From an uncultured Ruminiclostridium sp. (GTDB taxonomy: Bacteria; Bacillota; Clostridia; Oscillospirales; Ruminococcaceae), in NCBI GenBank assembly GCA_947630175.1, contig CANRGJ010000016.1, positions 1-40,255 of the forward strand: DNA of 40,255 bases, in the 5' to 3' direction. The translations under genes were made by a program, and so were the position numbers. The notes under the pieces were generated by a model. It searched no databases. It was not told the DNA's origin and was given only the letters and a program-made list of their open reading frames with translations. Shown in pieces: positions 14,125 to 22,444 of the stretch (the stretch's first letter is position 1; each line of letters starts with the position of its first letter).

Positions 14125-14930
14125 ATGGGAATAAAAATGCTTCCGAAATTATCCGACACAAAGGAAATAATAGGCTACGGCCACTGGCTGATCATGCGCG
14201 GTCAACACGCCGGTAATTTCATTTTCAACGGACATACACCAACTGTCGAGGAACGTGATATAGCCCGTGACTTGCAGGAGCTGTCCGAACTGATTAAGAA
14301 ACGGTTGGCGACCTGTAAACCGGAAGATGTAGGAGACTTGCTCGACTGTTATGACATGACATACAGGATCGGATTCAAGAAGAACCCTCTCCGGTATTTA
14401 TTGACAGACACCGTAAGAGAGTCCTGAATTCATGGAAGGAAGGCAACCGTGACATCGAGGAAAGCAGCATTTATAACCTACTTTCTCCGACGAAGATACG
14501 CAGTTGCTCCCCACGTGACAAAAAACAGTATGAAACCTCTTGGCAAACGATCCGCGAAAAGTGGATTAAAACTCTCGCCGGCAGCTCATACTTTAACGAT
14601 GCAACATCCTACGAGAACTACCAGCGGCTCGCACTGCTGATGCGTGAGAATCTCACGGATTGTTTCAACGGAGACTCCGGGCGTGCGGAAAAAGCGAAGC
14701 ACGGCTTGTACGACTATAATAAGGTGGAAGATTTGTCTACCCTCGGTTCACAAATCCTTCGCAGTTACCAGCTATTCGTCTCATCACTTTTTCCCGATGT
14801 CCTCGCCTACGACGAAATGATGGCTCTCGACAACAACATCCTCCTCGAACTCTCCAATCGCCCCGACATCGACCCCTACGACCGGAAAGCTTTCTCCCTC
14901 GCCCTCGAATACAACAAGAAACTGGCCTGA
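14125..14930 (+). pseudogene. Frameshifted hypothetical gene in the capsule regulatory head
   Basis: Two overlapping frames read as one protein. The first (14125-14427) encodes 100 residues, beginning with MLPKLSDTKEIIGYGHWLI (after MGIK) and ending RYLLTDTVRES. The second is open from 14355 to 14930 without a good start of its own and continues as SWKEGNRDIEESSIYNLL..., including KKQYETSWQTIREKWIK and LRSYQLFVSSLFPDVLAYD. Inserting one base between 14355 and 14424 would join them into about 268 residues (for example ...TVREFLNSWKEGN). No canonical slippery heptamer is present, so programmed frameshifting is unlikely. The intact protein would be soluble and helical, of unknown family. A short ATG-initiated product at 14640 is possible but would lack most of the protein. 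Confidence 0.6.
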
Positions 14931-15023
14931 CACTCCAACTCCTCAATTAAGCATTAAGCATTCCGAATTCCTCATCAAGCCGTTTCCGCCCGGGCCGTGC
15001 CCCGAAAAGAATAAGATCAAATC

Positions 15024-15563
15024 ATGACACCCGAACAAGTCTACGCCGAATGGCGCTCTTCGCTCAAATCCCCGGATGACAGTCTATTCTACTATCATCC
15101 CAATCTGGAGCGTATACTTCTTGGACTGTCGATATACGCAATCTCCTCACGTCCCCTTGTCAAAGACCTTGGCAAAGCGGAATCACTGAGAATCCTGAAC
15201 ATCTACATTACTGACCTCATCACCGCATGGATTGATGAAGACGACGATGCCTTCAAGACAATGTTCGACATGACCATGACGGTAGCCGAGGCATACATAC
15301 CCTGCCTCATGGCAGCCGAGAAGGAATACCCCTCAAAGAAACGCCTGATAAGAAAACTGTCCTTCTTATACGGACACGCGATAGCCTGCGGCGGCGACAT
15401 GACCCCGGCACTCACCGAAACCCTCCTCGACAACCTCTCCACCGACGGCAAGCAGCTCCACTCCTCCAAAATCCAGCAATTCGGCAACTCCATCCTCTCC
15501 CTCATCCGCATCCACGGCATGGACATCCCCGTCCCAGCCCTCACTCGCCTCAACGGCTGGTAA
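15024..15563 (+). CDS. Hypothetical helical protein in the capsule regulatory head (179 aa)
   Basis: Not recognised. It starts MTPEQVYAEWRSSLKSPDDS and is almost entirely helical: LERILLGLSIYAISSRPLVKD, a long acidic helix with DLITAWIDEDDDAF, KRLIRKLSFLYGHAIACGG and a C-terminal LSLIRIHGMDIPVPALTRLNGW. No membrane segment. Length and all-helical character are close to those of UpxZ proteins, and it occupies the same neighbourhood between upxY and the biosynthetic genes, so a UpxZ-like role is conceivable, but I could not identify family residues. Codon use (many TCC and CTC codons) resembles the upstream genes rather than the AT-rich capsule core. Confidence 0.65.
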   Translation: MTPEQVYAEWRSSLKSPDDSLFYYHPNLERILLGLSIYAISSRPLVKDLGKAESLRILNIYITDLITAWIDEDDDAFKTMFDMTMTVAEAYIPCLMAAEKEYPSKKRLIRKLSFLYGHAIACGGDMTPALTETLLDNLSTDGKQLHSSKIQQFGNSILSLIRIHGMDIPVPALTRLNGW

Positions 15564-15616
15564 AAGAAGCCCTTTCTTGGCAGAATATTACGGTGCTGAA
15601 ATTTTAAGACAAAGTA

Positions 15617-16445
15617 ATGGAATACGAGATAGAAAAACCATCTTGCTTCAGATTTTGAAAGGCAACTTTTCAAGGCAAGCCTCTACAATCTGAAAGACAG
15701 TGGGAATCCTCTGCGTCTAAACAATTTCGCATATTCTCTGAGAGAACTCACGCGGCATTTCCTTGAAAGACTCGCTCCGGATGGTGAGGTGAGACAAGCA
15801 CCCTGGTACAGGATACACGATCCGAAAAAACCAGAGATGATAACAAGGACTCAAAGGATGCAATATGCCGTTCATGGTTGGTTGCTACCTGAATATGTGA
15901 AGTCGGAATTGGGTATTGATACGGAAGACATAATAAAGGAACTCAACGATGGAATCAATAGATTAAGCAAATTCACCCATGTCAATCCGTCAACATTCAA
16001 CTGCGATGACAACACTACGAAACAGTTGAGCAACGAAATACTGGAGAGTGTATTGTCATTCTTTCAGCTAATAGATGAATCGAGAAAAAGGGTGGAGGAA
16101 GCTGCATTCGACTGTGTAGACGAAGAGATGGTTTCATCGTTTTACGGAACCACATTCAACGAGATTGACATGCTTGCCACCCACCACGAGATAGAATGCT
16201 TCATTGTCAGCAGAATGGACAAAACGGGGGAAGATGACGGCAACTTCTACATGGAGGCAGACGGTGAGGTGCATGTGCGCCTCCAATATGGCTCAGACGG
16301 AGATATGAGAAGAGGCGATGGACATGAAATGCACACCTCTCTTCCATTCACATCCACCTTCACAGTCTCCTTCAAAAATGAAAAGGGGGATTTACATCTT
16401 ACAGACCCGAACATTGAAATCGACAATTCTTCTTTCTTTGAATAG
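15617..16445 (+). pseudogene. Frameshifted gene resembling a predicted pPIWI-associating nuclease
   Basis: The natural ATG at 15617 starts MEYEIEK and then stops, while the downstream frame (from 15633) reads NHLASDFERQLFKASLYNL, LRLNNFAYSLRELTRHFLERL, RTQRMQYAVHGWL, LSKFTHVN, SFFQLIDESRKRV, DMLATHHEIE and DGDMRRGDGHEMHTSLPF. Changing the A5 run at 15633-15637 to A4 joins them exactly into a protein of about 275 residues. The LNNFAYSLRELTRH opening, the SK(F/Y)TH segment and the RRGDG...FPF end are what I recall for a domain described as a predicted pPIWI-associating nuclease; I cannot verify the family name. A GTG at 15789 might give a 218-residue product lacking the first 57 residues. The gene lies between unknown genes and the wbp cluster. 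Confidence 0.5.
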
Positions 16446-16686
16446 GAACTTATGTACCAAGCATCTTCTTTACCTGCCGGTCATAGATTCGGAGGAGGCA
16501 ACTCGCAGATTTTACGTAACAAAATCGTTTCACATGACTCTCGTAAGTATTGTTAATAAAAATAATTCTGACGTAAAAATTAAATGCCAAAATGGTGTTG
16601 GATGAAAGTCGGAATTCCAATTCGAATCGCTCTTTGGAGCGCTTATACGTAAACTCCATTTATAAAGTATAAATTAATATTAAATC
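16446..16686. other. Intergenic stretch with no clear gene
   Basis: About 240 AT-rich bases between two hypothetical genes. I see only a small perfect hairpin (GATTTT, 7-base loop, AAAATC, 16509-16527) and no promoter box or credible reading frame. Confidence 0.5.
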
Positions 16687-16983
16687 ATGACCGAATTAGC
16701 GAATAAATTTTCAATTTCCGAATTACAATCTATCCTGATTTTTCTTCAGGGTGGATGCAGCATTGCTGATTTGATAAGAGAGATTGAAAATCCCGAAAGC
16801 ACACTTTTCAATCCAAGTAGCAAAGGAAAATTCAAGAATATGCTGCCGAGATTACGTGACATATCTGCAGCTGAGGAGCAAACCTTGAAAACATTCTTAG
16901 ATATACATGTCTCAGGAATTGAGAGTGATATTTTGACTGCCCTCATTCCATTCTATACATCTGCTGACAAGAGCAGAAAGTAA
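16687..16983 (+). CDS. Small hypothetical protein (98 aa)
   Basis: Not recognised. A soluble, probably helical protein starting MTELANKFSISELQSILIFLQGG, with a Ser/Pro-rich middle (PESTLFNPSSKGKF) and a helix LRDISAAEEQTLKTFLDIHV. There is no signal peptide and no obvious motif. It lies 33 bases upstream of wbpB on the same strand, so it would be transcribed with the capsule operon. It is more AT-rich than the wbp genes that follow. It may be a regulator or a leftover of an inserted cassette. Confidence 0.5.
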   Translation: MTELANKFSISELQSILIFLQGGCSIADLIREIENPESTLFNPSSKGKFKNMLPRLRDISAAEEQTLKTFLDIHVSGIESDILTALIPFYTSADKSRK

Positions 16984-17016
16984 CTTGCTTCAATATAATT
17001 TATTCCAAATAATAAT

Positions 17017-17994
17017 ATGGCAAATTTTGCATTGATTGGCGCTGCGGGATATATTGCCCCGCGTCATATTAAAGCCATTGCCGACACAGGCAACAACCTT
17101 GTAGTGGCATACGATCGTTTTGACAGTGTAGGCCGTCTTGACAGCAGTTTCCCGGAAGCATCTTTCTTCACTGAGCAGGAGCAGTTTGACAGATTCTGCC
17201 ACAATCAGATGAAAACTGAAAATCCTCTGCATTGGCTGTCGATATGCACACCCAACTACACTCACGCACCTTTCATCGAGGAAGGTCTGAGACTCGGAAC
17301 AGATGTAATCTGTGAAAAACCGATTGTATTACATGCAAAGACAATCGACGAGCTCATGAAAGTTGAAGATGAGACAGGTCATAAGGCGTACAATATTCTT
17401 CAGCTTAGACTTCACAAGGCTATAGCCGATCTCAAGAAGAAAATCGACAACGGTCCTAAAGACAAAATCTACGATGTCGACCTCACCTATATCACATCAC
17501 GCGGCAAATGGTATTATGCGAGCTGGAAAGGTGATGTTCACAAAAGCGGTGGCGTTGCTACAAACATCGGTGTCCATTTCTATGACATGCTCCAGTGGGT
17601 TTTCGGTCCGGTAAAGAAGAACATTGTCAATGTGATGAGCTTCGACCGTGTGGCCGGTTATCTAGAGCTTGAAAAGGCACGTGTTCGCTATTTCCTCAGC
17701 ATAAATGCCGAGAATCTGCCGGAAAACGCGGTTCAGGGTGAAAAGAGAACTTATCGCACCCTCAATATCGACGGTGACGAATTCGAGTTCAGCCAGGGTT
17801 TCACCGAGCTTCACACAGAAAGCTACAAGAATATTCTGAGCGGCAACGGCTTCCGTATCAGTGAGGCGCGCCCTTGCATAGAGATTGTGGAGCAGATACG
17901 CACCTCAACTCCTGTCGGACTTGTCGGTGACTATCATCCACTTGCGAAACTTCCATTCTCACACCATCCTTTTGGCTGGGACGAAAAGAGATGA
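17017..17994 (+). CDS. wbpB: UDP-N-acetylglucosaminuronate 3-dehydrogenase (WbpB/WlbA)
   Basis: Gfo/Idh/MocA-family oxidoreductase of 325 residues. The Rossmann motif FALIGAAGYIAPRHI opens the protein, the catalytic ICEKP motif is at 98-102 (Lys101), and YYASWKGDVHKSGGVATNIGVHFYDML supplies the active-site His region. The family oxidises the 3-hydroxyl of UDP-GlcNAcA, and characterised members regenerate bound NAD+ by reducing 2-oxoglutarate to 2-hydroxyglutarate. It is followed immediately by the WbpE and WbpD genes (gaps of 15 and 2 bases), the usual cassette for UDP-2,3-diacetamido uronic acids. Strong identity by motif and neighbours. Confidence 0.93.
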   Translation: MANFALIGAAGYIAPRHIKAIADTGNNLVVAYDRFDSVGRLDSSFPEASFFTEQEQFDRFCHNQMKTENPLHWLSICTPNYTHAPFIEEGLRLGTDVICEKPIVLHAKTIDELMKVEDETGHKAYNILQLRLHKAIADLKKKIDNGPKDKIYDVDLTYITSRGKWYYASWKGDVHKSGGVATNIGVHFYDMLQWVFGPVKKNIVNVMSFDRVAGYLELEKARVRYFLSINAENLPENAVQGEKRTYRTLNIDGDEFEFSQGFTELHTESYKNILSGNGFRISEARPCIEIVEQIRTSTPVGLVGDYHPLAKLPFSHHPFGWDEKR

Positions 17995-18009
17995 TATAAT
18001 CCCGGAAAT

Positions 18010-19143
18010 ATGAATAAGAAAATTCAAATGGTAGACCTTCACGGTCAATACCTGAAGATCAAACCGGAGGTTGACAAAGGGATACAGGAAGTAATCGACT
18101 CTTGCGCCTTTATCAATGATCCTCAAGTCAAGGAATTTGCATCCGAACTTGAAAAATATTCAGGTTCCAAACATGTGATTACATGTGCCAATGGCACGGA
18201 CGCGCTCCAGATAGCATTGATGGCATTGGGACTGAAGCCCGGAGACGAGGTTATCGTGCCTGCCTTCACATACGTTGCGTCAGCAGAGGTAATCGGACTG
18301 TTGGGTCTGACACCGGTGATGGTCGACGTTGCCCCCAAGACATTCAACGTTACTGTCGAGAACATAAGGAAAGCGATTTCACCGAAGACAAAAGCCATTA
18401 TCCCTGTGCATCTCTTCGGTCAGTCGTGCGACATGGAGCCGATAATGAAGCTTGCAAAGGAGCATGGCCTTTATGTGATAGAGGATAATGCTCAGGCGAT
18501 AGGTTCGGTATATACTTTCTCTGACGGCACGAAGAAACACACCGGCACAATCGGAAATATAGGTTGCACCTCTTTCTTCCCCTCGAAGAACCTCGGTTGC
18601 TATGGCGACGGTGGGGCTATTTTCACCGATGACGATGATTTGGCTGAGAAACTGCGCATGATTGCAAACCATGGTCAGAAAGTTAAATACCATCATTCGG
18701 TGATTGGCTGCAACTCGCGTCTCGATACTATCCAGGCTGTCGTGCTTAAGGCAAAGCTGCCTCATCTTGATGAATATTGCAGTGCCCGCAAAAAGGCAGC
18801 TGACTATTATTCTGAAAACCTGAAAGATGTGGAGGGTATAGTGGTTCCTGAGGAGATTCCGAATTCCACTCACGTATATCATCAATACACACTTCAAATC
18901 CTCGACGGCAAGCGCGACGCATTGAAGGAATTCCTTGCATCCAAGGGCATTCCGGCAATGATCTACTATCCGCTTCCTCTTCAGAAGCAAGAGGCGTTTA
19001 AGGAGATTACTCGCTCAGCCGAGTCTCTCGAGATTTCTCAGAATCTTGCTGATTCTGTGCTTTCGCTCCCCATCCATACCGAGCTTACCCACGAGGAGCA
19101 GGATATTATAATCAACGCTGTAAAAGAATTTTTCAAGAAATAA
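18010..19143 (+). CDS. wbpE: UDP-3-oxo-GlcNAcA aminotransferase (WbpE)
   Basis: A DegT/DnrJ/EryC1-type PLP enzyme of 377 residues. The family landmarks are in order: [14 protein letters not shown] (62-74, phosphate-binding region), [24 protein letters not shown] (Asp159 region) and the Schiff-base lysine in [15 protein letters not shown] (Lys193). WbpE transfers the amino group of L-glutamate to the 3-keto sugar made by WbpB, releasing 2-oxoglutarate, which WbpB consumes. Normal length. It begins 15 bases after wbpB and ends two bases before wbpD, so it sits in a tightly coupled cassette. Confidence 0.93.
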   Translation: MNKKIQMVDLHGQYLKIKPEVDKGIQEVIDSCAFINDPQVKEFASELEKYSGSKHVITCANGTDALQIALMALGLKPGDEVIVPAFTYVASAEVIGLLGLTPVMVDVAPKTFNVTVENIRKAISPKTKAIIPVHLFGQSCDMEPIMKLAKEHGLYVIEDNAQAIGSVYTFSDGTKKHTGTIGNIGCTSFFPSKNLGCYGDGGAIFTDDDDLAEKLRMIANHGQKVKYHHSVIGCNSRLDTIQAVVLKAKLPHLDEYCSARKKAADYYSENLKDVEGIVVPEEIPNSTHVYHQYTLQILDGKRDALKEFLASKGIPAMIYYPLPLQKQEAFKEITRSAESLEISQNLADSVLSLPIHTELTHEEQDIIINAVKEFFKK

Positions 19144-19145
19144 AC

Positions 19146-19724
19146 ATGGCAGAATATTTCGCACACCCTACAGCGACCATCGATGAAGGGGCTCAGATTG
19201 GTGATGGTGTAAAGATATGGCACTACAGCCACATAATGGACGGAGCTGTACTCGGAGAGAAGTGCAACATCGGTCAGAACGTGGTGATCTCCCCGGGTGT
19301 CACACTCGGTCGGAACTGCAAGGTTCAGAACAATGTGTCAGTCTACACCGGAGTCACATGCGACGAGGATGTGTTTCTTGGACCATCGTGCGTGTTTACC
19401 AATGTCACCAATCCGCGAAGCGCGGTAAACCGTCACTCCCAATATGCGAGAACTCATGTGGGCAAAGGCGCCACAATTGGTGCGAACGCCACAATCGTCT
19501 GTGGACATGATATTGGTGAGTACGCGTTTATAGGAGCCGGAGCTGTAGTTACAAAAACAGTGGCTCCATACGCCCTTGTGGTAGGCAATCCTGCAAGGCA
19601 GATAGGATGGATGAGCGAATATGGTCATCGTCTTGACTTCGATGCCAATGGCTTTGCCTTATGTCCTGAATCCGGCAGCAAATATCAGCTTGCTGATGGA
19701 AAAGTTGTGAAAATTAATAAATAA
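19146..19724 (+). CDS. wbpD: UDP-2-acetamido-3-amino-uronate N-acetyltransferase (WbpD)
   Basis: A left-handed beta-helix acyltransferase of 192 residues built of hexapeptide repeats ([58 protein letters not shown]). The loop [23 protein letters not shown] and the end [21 protein letters not shown] are typical of the WbpD/WlbB family. It acetylates the 3-amino group to give UDP-2,3-diacetamido-2,3-dideoxy-glucuronic acid from acetyl-CoA. It starts two bases after wbpE and ends four bases before the dehydrogenase gene. Confidence 0.93.
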   Translation: MAEYFAHPTATIDEGAQIGDGVKIWHYSHIMDGAVLGEKCNIGQNVVISPGVTLGRNCKVQNNVSVYTGVTCDEDVFLGPSCVFTNVTNPRSAVNRHSQYARTHVGKGATIGANATIVCGHDIGEYAFIGAGAVVTKTVAPYALVVGNPARQIGWMSEYGHRLDFDANGFALCPESGSKYQLADGKVVKINK

Positions 19725-19728
19725 AACA

Positions 19729-21021
19729 ATGATATACGACAAATTAGTAAAAAAAGAGGCAAAGCTTGCTGTTGTCGGTCTCGGATATGTGGGCCTTCCT
19801 CTTGCCCTTGCCTTGGCGAAGAAAATCTCAGTCATAGGGTTTGACATCAATGAGAAACGTGTCAACCTCATGAAAAACGGCATCGATCCCTCAAAAGAGC
19901 TTGAACACGAGGCATTCGAAGGTGCTGACATTGAATTCACCACCTCACTCGACAAGCTGAAGGAAGCGTCTTTCTTCATCGTGGCTGTGCCTACACCCAT
20001 TGATGACCACAACCAGCCAGACCTCACGCCTGTGCTTGGAGCTACACGCTCAGTGGCCAAATGTCTCAAGAAGGGGGACTATGTGGTTTATGAGTCTACT
20101 GTCTATCCCGGCTGCACGGAAGAGGACTGCTTGCCGATTCTTGAGGAAATCTCCGGTCTTAAGCTTGGAGAGGACTTCAAGTTAGGTTATTCTCCCGAGC
20201 GTATCAACCCGGGAGAGAAGGTACATACTCTGCCCAACACAATAAAAATTGTATCCGGTTCAGATCCCGAAGCCCTCGACCAGATTGCAAAAGTGTACGA
20301 ACTGGTAGTAAAGCCTGGCGTTCACAGGGCCCCGAACATCAAGGTGGCCGAGGCCGCAAAGATTATCGAGAACACGCAGCGCGACGTGAACATCGCCCTG
20401 ATGAACGAGCTTTCCATAATCTTCTCGCGCATAGGCATCAACACATACGATGTGCTCGAAGCAGCCGGCACAAAATGGAACTTTCTCAAGTTCTATCCTG
20501 GACTCGTGGGAGGCCATTGCATCGGCGTAGACCCCTACTATCTCGTCTACAAGGCAAACGAGCTCAAATACCATAGCCAGATAATCTCCGCAGGTCGATT
20601 CATCAACGATACGATGGGAGGTTACATCGCCAAGAAGCTTGTCAAGAAGCTTATCGGACTCGGCAAGGCAATCCTCGGTGCCCGTATCCTCGTGATGGGT
20701 CTCACTTTCAAAGAGAACGTAGCCGACATTCGCAATTCCAAGGTTGTTGACATCATCAACGAACTTCGCGACTTCGGCGCTGATGTTGATATAGTCGATC
20801 CATACGCTGATCCCGAAGACGTAAAGCGCATGTATGGTCTCAACCTCATTGAGAAGCCTCACGGCAACTATGATGCTATTGTTGTAGCAGTCGGCCATGA
20901 TGAATACCGTGCCCTGACTGAAGACTATTTCACAGGTCTTGTACACCCCAACGCCGTCCTCGTCGACGTCAAAGGTCTCTACCGCGACAAAATCCACAGT
21001 CTCAAATACTGGAGTTTGTAA
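19729..21021 (+). CDS. UDP-N-acetyl-hexosamine 6-dehydrogenase (WbpA/WbpO/TviB type)
   Basis: A 430-residue NAD-dependent nucleotide-sugar dehydrogenase with an N-terminal Rossmann motif (AVVGLGYVGLPLALALA, 14-30), VPTPIDDHNQPDL, ESTVYPGCTE, GYSPERINPGEK, and the catalytic Cys264 in GGHCIGVDPYYL; the C-terminal Rossmann-like domain holds MGLTFKENVADIRNS. The sequence pattern is of the Vi/TviB-WbpO type. It oxidises C6 of UDP-GlcNAc or UDP-GalNAc to the uronic acid, here most likely the first step feeding WbpB-E-D. The gene directly follows wbpD (4-base gap). Whether it is a true WbpA (GlcNAc) or WbpO (GalNAc) enzyme cannot be read from sequence alone. Confidence 0.9.
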   Translation: MIYDKLVKKEAKLAVVGLGYVGLPLALALAKKISVIGFDINEKRVNLMKNGIDPSKELEHEAFEGADIEFTTSLDKLKEASFFIVAVPTPIDDHNQPDLTPVLGATRSVAKCLKKGDYVVYESTVYPGCTEEDCLPILEEISGLKLGEDFKLGYSPERINPGEKVHTLPNTIKIVSGSDPEALDQIAKVYELVVKPGVHRAPNIKVAEAAKIIENTQRDVNIALMNELSIIFSRIGINTYDVLEAAGTKWNFLKFYPGLVGGHCIGVDPYYLVYKANELKYHSQIISAGRFINDTMGGYIAKKLVKKLIGLGKAILGARILVMGLTFKENVADIRNSKVVDIINELRDFGADVDIVDPYADPEDVKRMYGLNLIEKPHGNYDAIVVAVGHDEYRALTEDYFTGLVHPNAVLVDVKGLYRDKIHSLKYWSL

Positions 21022-21032
21022 TCATAATACAT

Positions 21033-21069
21033 TCAGATGAATGCAGACTTAAAGTTTGCATTCATCTGA
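21033..21069 (+). terminator. Intercistronic hairpin between the wbp cluster and wzx
   Basis: TCAGATGAATGCAGACT (21033-21049) pairs with the reverse arm 21053-21069 across a 3-base loop: 17 bp with one G:U pair, perfect otherwise. No T run follows (TCCCTTACAA). The strength is unusual for an operon interior. It could stop or slow polymerase at the boundary between the conserved and the AT-rich part of the locus, or protect upstream RNA. Confidence 0.55.
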
Positions 21070-21097
21070 TCCCTTACAATTTACTTGCGGATTTAAG

Positions 21098-22444
21098 ATG
21101 GTCAGCGAAATAATTAACAGGATAAAAAGGTCTCAAGTAATCAAAAATATGATGACATTGAGCTTGGGAACCATAATATCTCAGATAATTCCAATTATTC
21201 TGTCTCCTGTCTTGGCTCGCATTTATTCTCCGGATGACTTTGGATTATGGGGCATATTTTCAAGTACTGCGCTTATATGCAGTATATTTATGACTGGACG
21301 TTATGAATTAGCCATTTTGCGTCCCAAGGATGATAATGATGCGCTCAATCTTGTACGACTAAGTCTTCTGATAACGGCTGTAATACTTTGCGTGCTTTCT
21401 GTTGGATATATCATATGTAAAGGCATAGGTCTTTTTCAAAGTATAGGGATTACTTTTTTTTTGTCCCTAATTTTATATCTTCTATTTAATTCAACAACAC
21501 AGATTTTATCATATTTTGCTAACCGAGATGAAAGGTACAGAAAAATAGCGGAAGGCTCCATCAGCAGAAGTGCCGTACAAGGTCTTACACGATTAGGATT
21601 TGGACTGATTGGAATCACACGTATGGGTTTGATTTATGGAACGATTCTTGGAGTTTTGTCTAATGTTGCTATTTTATCGACTCCTTTTAAGAGGCTAAAA
21701 GAAATTTTTCGTAAGGCAAAATGGAGTGATATAAAACAGCAGGCGTATATATATCGAAGATTTCCGATATACGAGATGCCAAGTTCCGGTCTAAACTCTC
21801 TATCTACTAATCTTCCGTTGATTTTATTAGCGTTTTATTTCCCAGAGTCTGAAATCGGATTCTTCTCAATGGCAGTGAGCCTTATGTTCTTACCCATTAG
21901 TTTTATCACTTCCGCTCAAAGTCAAGTTTATTACAAGCGCACATGTGTGATTCAGAATCCTTCTGAAATTGGCAGTTTAACGGCTAAGATCTTCACTCTT
22001 AATTTCTTGTTTGGGGCTATAGCCTTGACTATATTCGAACTATTCGCGGGTAATCTATTCTCCATATTTCTTGGCTCACGCTGGGCTGTAGCCGGCAATT
22101 ATGCTGCTTGTTTTGCGCCATGGATTCTTATGGTTGTCAGCTTTTCCCCAATAAGTACCATTTTTCTTCTCCGCGACAAGCAGCAGCTTGCCTTTATTTT
22201 TAATCTATCCTTGCTTATAGCAAGAATGTTTGCTGTTTTGGGAGGTGGGATATTATTCCATTCCATGCAGTGGTCAATGATCCTGTATGGAATAGTTGGA
22301 TTTATAATTTGGATAGTCGAGGGATTGTTTATTTTAAAACTTAGCAACGCCTCATTTCCTAGAAAACAGACGTTTTTTTTTATTACAATAATTACGATAT
22401 ATATAACTATATGGATTGTGAAAATTTATTCAATATTGAGCTGA
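21098..22444 (+). CDS. wzx: Polysaccharide flippase Wzx
   Basis: A PST/MATE-type transporter of 448 residues from the ATG at 21098 (MVSEIINRIKRSQ); the frame upstream of it has only a TTG and overlaps the hairpin. About 12 membrane segments are visible (for example NMMTLSLGTIISQIIPIILS, TALICSIFMT, LLITAVILCVLSVGYIIC). The opening SPVLARIYSPDDFGLWGIFSS is the classic flippase signature. It moves the lipid-linked repeat unit across the inner membrane. It is AT-rich compared with the wbp genes before it. It overlaps the next gene by 34 bases. Confidence 0.9.
   Translation: MVSEIINRIKRSQVIKNMMTLSLGTIISQIIPIILSPVLARIYSPDDFGLWGIFSSTALICSIFMTGRYELAILRPKDDNDALNLVRLSLLITAVILCVLSVGYIICKGIGLFQSIGITFFLSLILYLLFNSTTQILSYFANRDERYRKIAEGSISRSAVQGLTRLGFGLIGITRMGLIYGTILGVLSNVAILSTPFKRLKEIFRKAKWSDIKQQAYIYRRFPIYEMPSSGLNSLSTNLPLILLAFYFPESEIGFFSMAVSLMFLPISFITSAQSQVYYKRTCVIQNPSEIGSLTAKIFTLNFLFGAIALTIFELFAGNLFSIFLGSRWAVAGNYAACFAPWILMVVSFSPISTIFLLRDKQQLAFIFNLSLLIARMFAVLGGGILFHSMQWSMILYGIVGFIIWIVEGLFILKLSNASFPRKQTFFFITIITIYITIWIVKIYSILS

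Noticed and set aside
14355-14424. Programmed frameshift joining the two parts of the hypothetical gene
   Set aside because: No slippery heptamer in phase is visible; a missing base explains it better.
14940-14965. ATTAAGC tandem pair as a CRISPR-like or regulatory repeat
   Set aside because: Only two short copies with no spacers; it looks like chance low complexity in a 93-base gap.
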